A stretch of DNA of 39,246 nucleotides from a bacterium (GTDB lineage Bacteria > Patescibacteriota > Minisyncoccia > Phycocordibacterales > UBA5272), in contig JAHFNC010000007.1 of the NCBI GenBank assembly GCA_023267535.1, positions 1 through 39,246 of the forward strand, in the 5' to 3' direction. A model generated the notes under the pieces. That model worked only from the letters and a program-made list of their open reading frames with translations. It was not told where the DNA came from and made no database searches. Positions 36,822 to 39,246 of this stretch are shown here, piece after piece. Numbering within the stretch: position 1 is the first letter of the stretch; every line of letters starts with the position of its first letter. A program made the position numbers and the translations under genes.

Positions 36822-37514
36822 CTATTTGCTCCAACCTTTTTTAATAAGAGCATTCTTGGCGGCATTAGTTTCAGCTTCTTGTTTACTTTTTCCATCACCT
36901 TCTGCAATTTTTTCATCACCGAAATGAATTGAGATAATAAATAATTTGTCATGATCAGGGCCAGACTCTGAAACAACTCTATAACTTGGAGTTACTCCAA
37001 ATTTTTCTTGTGACTTTTCTTGAACCAAACTCTTTGGATCTTTGTAAGCACCGTTTCTGACAATGGCATCAGTCTTTACTAAAAGAGTTTTAGTAATAAA
37101 TTCTTTAACCTTTTCGTAACCGCCATCAATGTATAAAGCTCCGATAAATGCTTCATAAGCATCTGCTAATATTGAACTTCTAGCACGAGATACGTCTTTC
37201 GCCTCCCCTTTAGAAAGTAAAATTAAATCATTAAAAGAAAGTTCATTTGCTACTTCACTTAATGTTATGGTATTAACCAGAGCTGAACGATAAGCAGTCA
37301 AATCCCCTTCGTTGTGGTCTTTATATTTATTAAAAAGAAATTCAGTAGTAATGAGTTCTAAAACAGCATCACCTAAAAATTCTAATCTCTCATTGTGATG
37401 AAGATTTATTTTTGGATTCTCATTTATATAACTACGATGAATAAAGGCTTGCTTAAGTAAGTCTTTATCATTAAATTTTATATTTACCTTTTTCTCAAAT
37501 TCACTAAGTGTCAT
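36822..37514 (-). CDS. rnc: Ribonuclease III
   Basis: HNERLEFLGDAVLEL signature; SSILADAYEAFIGALYIDGG; C-terminal dsRBD. Confidence 0.97.
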   Translation of the reverse strand: MTLSEFEKKVNIKFNDKDLLKQAFIHRSYINENPKINLHHNERLEFLGDAVLELITTEFLFNKYKDHNEGDLTAYRSALVNTITLSEVANELSFNDLILLSKGEAKDVSRARSSILADAYEAFIGALYIDGGYEKVKEFITKTLLVKTDAIVRNGAYKDPKSLVQEKSQEKFGVTPSYRVVSESGPDHDKLFIISIHFGDEKIAEGDGKSKQEAETNAAKNALIKKGWSK

Positions 37515-38386
37515 TTTATTTTTTCTATTGCTCCACTTATTATTGGTCTGACATCATCGTATATTTTTAGAGAAGCTATTTCACTTACAGGAAACCACTT
37601 CACATCATCAAGACCGGATTTATCTTCTAGTTTTAATTTATCATCACTTGCTTCAGCTAGAAAATAAGTGACATGCTTTTTTATTTTATCTCCCCCATTT
37701 TTATTAGCAATATATTCGTTCTCACATAAAGAACAAATAATCTTTGTAGATAAACCGATTTCTTCTTTTATCTTTTTAATTGTTTCTTTTTTAATGTCCT
37801 TTGTACCGTCGACGTGTCCTTTTGTTAAAGTCCAATGACCGAAAATATCGTGAACCAAAGCGATGTTTATCTTAGCTTCTTTTTTAATAAAAACAACCGC
37901 TCCAACTAAGTCTTCTCTTTTCAATTCTTTCTTTTCTTTTTTCTGATCTTTATCTGGCTCACCAAGTTCTCTGTAAACTGCACCGAGCACTCCGTTTACG
38001 AATTTACCTGATGTCTCTCCGCCAAAAGCTTTGGCGAGTTCAATAGCTTCATCAATCGCCACCTTTGGTGGGACTTCTTTTCTGTCACCAAATAAAAGTT
38101 CACAAAGTCCGATACGAAGAATGTTTCTATCGATAGTATTTATTTTATCAAGTGGCCACTCAGGAGCGGCACGAGAAATGATGTCGTCAATTGTTGTTCT
38201 TCTGTCTAATGATTCACAAGACAAAAACAAAGCAAAAGAAATATCTTTTGCTTCATCTCCAAATTCTAATTTATTTCTTTTAACTATACCTTCAATAACC
38301 TCTTTGTTTGATGAGAGTTCCTCTCTAATATCAAGTTCAAAAAGCGTCTGCAATGCGATTATTCGTGCTGTGTGACGGCTACTCAT
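37511..38386 (-). CDS. nusB: NusB domain fused to a C-terminal Nudix-like domain
   Basis: NusB: ARIIALQTLFELD, IDRNILRIGLCELLF, VAIDEAIELAKAFGGETSGKFVNGVLGAV; Nudix-like: GAVVFIKKEAKINIALVHDIFGHWTLTKGHVDGTKDIKKETIKKIKEEIGL. Confidence 0.88.
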   Translation of the reverse strand: MSSRHTARIIALQTLFELDIREELSSNKEVIEGIVKRNKLEFGDEAKDISFALFLSCESLDRRTTIDDIISRAAPEWPLDKINTIDRNILRIGLCELLFGDRKEVPPKVAIDEAIELAKAFGGETSGKFVNGVLGAVYRELGEPDKDQKKEKKELKREDLVGAVVFIKKEAKINIALVHDIFGHWTLTKGHVDGTKDIKKETIKKIKEEIGLSTKIICSLCENEYIANKNGGDKIKKHVTYFLAEASDDKLKLEDKSGLDDVKWFPVSEIASLKIYDDVRPIISGAIEKIK

Positions 38387-38423
38387 AGGTTATTGAAAGA
38401 GCAAATAGTTTAATTAATTAAAT

Positions 38424-38609
38424 TTATTTTGTTTTAGCTTTTACTTTTATAATTTTCTTTCCACGATACATTCCACAAGCATCACATACTCGGTGAGGAG
38501 TTTTCATTGCCCCACAATCCTTGCAAGTAACTAAATTTACTGCTTTTAAGGCGTGATGACTGCGACGGTTTGCAGTATGCGCGCGGGTGTGTCTCATTCG
38601 TACTACCAT
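38424..38609 (-). CDS. rpmF: 50S ribosomal protein L32
   Basis: RMRHTRAHTANRRSHHAL, CKDCGAMKTPHRVCDACGMYRGKKI. Confidence 0.95.
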   Translation of the reverse strand: MVVRMRHTRAHTANRRSHHALKAVNLVTCKDCGAMKTPHRVCDACGMYRGKKIIKVKAKTK

Positions 38610-38656
38610 TGCGTTATTATACAGTAAATCTTGATTAAATCAAAATAATAATAACT

Positions 38657-38757
38657 AAGTCAAAAGTCAAAGGGCAAAAGTCAAAACTGTAGCACGAAGT
38701 GACCCCACCTCAGGTGGGGTCACTTATTTTTGACTTTTTACTTTTGCGTTTTGACTT
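38657..38757. repeat. Related palindromic intergenic element (AAGTCAAAA arms, GC-rich core stem)
   Basis: AAGTCAAAAGTCAAAGGGCAAAAGTCAAAAC ... AAGTGACCCCACC-TCA-GGTGGGGTCACTT (38697-38725) ... TTTTTGACTTTTTACTTTTGCGTTTTGACTT. Confidence 0.7.
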
Positions 38758-38758
38758 C

Positions 38759-39246
38759 CTACGGAGTAGATGTTGCGTCAGTAGTTGGTGGAACATCAGG
38801 AACTACTGGCGGTGTTGAGGATGAATCTGGAATTACAGGTGGAGTTGATGTTGCGTCTGGTATCACCGGAGGAGTGGAAGTTCCATTATCTTGTGGAGTT
38901 GATGTTCCGGTATCTGGAGTGCTTGAACCATTATTTTGTGAACTACTTCCGCCATCTATGATACTTGGAGTTGAAGTTGCTCCAGCATATTTATTCAAAA
39001 TACTCTTTAGTTGATCTCTATCGATACAAGTATTCTTTAGACAGAGGAACTTAGCATATAGTCTTCCATTCTCATCTATAGACCACTTCCCATTTGCAGA
39101 CGAGATAGCTTTAATGTTATTTAAGGCCACCCCATTCCCATTCAAATCAAGGATTCCAGAGGTAAGCATGGTAGTAGTAGCTAGTCCTTGATTATCAAGC
39201 TTTCTGTAGCTAGTTTGTAATAACATATAGATAGTGTTTCTATCAT
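38759..39246 (-). CDS. C-terminal part of a surface/secreted protein with Thr-Ser-Thr-Pro-rich tail (5' end beyond window)
   Basis: Frame stays open to the window edge; tail TSTPQDNGTSTPPVIPDATSTPPVIPDSSSTPPVVPD. Confidence 0.6.
   Translation of the reverse strand, partial: DRNTIYMLLQTSYRKLDNQGLATTTMLTSGILDLNGNGVALNNIKAISSANGKWSIDENGRLYAKFLCLKNTCIDRDQLKSILNKYAGATSTPSIIDGGSSSQNNGSSTPDTGTSTPQDNGTSTPPVIPDATSTPPVIPDSSSTPPVVPDVPPTTDATSTP

Noticed and set aside
1-39246. CRISPR array, rRNA operon or prophage
   Set aside because: No regularly spaced direct repeats, no rRNA-like sequence, and no structural phage genes were seen.

Overview
AT-rich, gene-dense bacterial window. Gene content and the compact or degenerate versions of core proteins suggest a Candidate Phyla Radiation / Patescibacteria (Parcubacteria-like) genome; this is an inference, not a database match. 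Core genes: lysS, greA, an mrdA-mreC-mreB block, proS (short form), rseP, frr, a holB-like gene, thyA, a second mreB, a priA-like gene, def, fmt, a cyclophilin, hpf, an ABC-F gene, rnc, nusB and rpmF. Accessory regions: a lipid/glycan cluster (DedA, two glycosyltransferases, two PAP2-type proteins), a signalling pair (histidine kinase and PAS-PAS-HD-GYP), and a putative extracellular redox cluster (cytochrome b5-like/Big_2 protein, cupredoxin-like, DoxX-like). Main find: a tRNA-Asn(GUU) gene (minus strand, 32819..33467) split in the anticodon by a ~577-nt group I (IC3-like) intron. The intron encodes an HNH endonuclease whose ORF fills the P1 loop and reads through the ribozyme's internal guide sequence. 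Other observations: a candidate ncRNA with four hairpins that all have 10-nt loops; a dispersed ~106-bp repeat with a compensatory stem change sitting at stop codons; a shared promoter and 5' leader for the kinase and HD-GYP genes; a PriA homologue that appears to have lost its ATPase motifs; a 48-aa two-TM ORF in the mreD position; a NusB-Nudix fusion with a degraded Nudix box; and a palindrome with tRNA-Asn-like arms.
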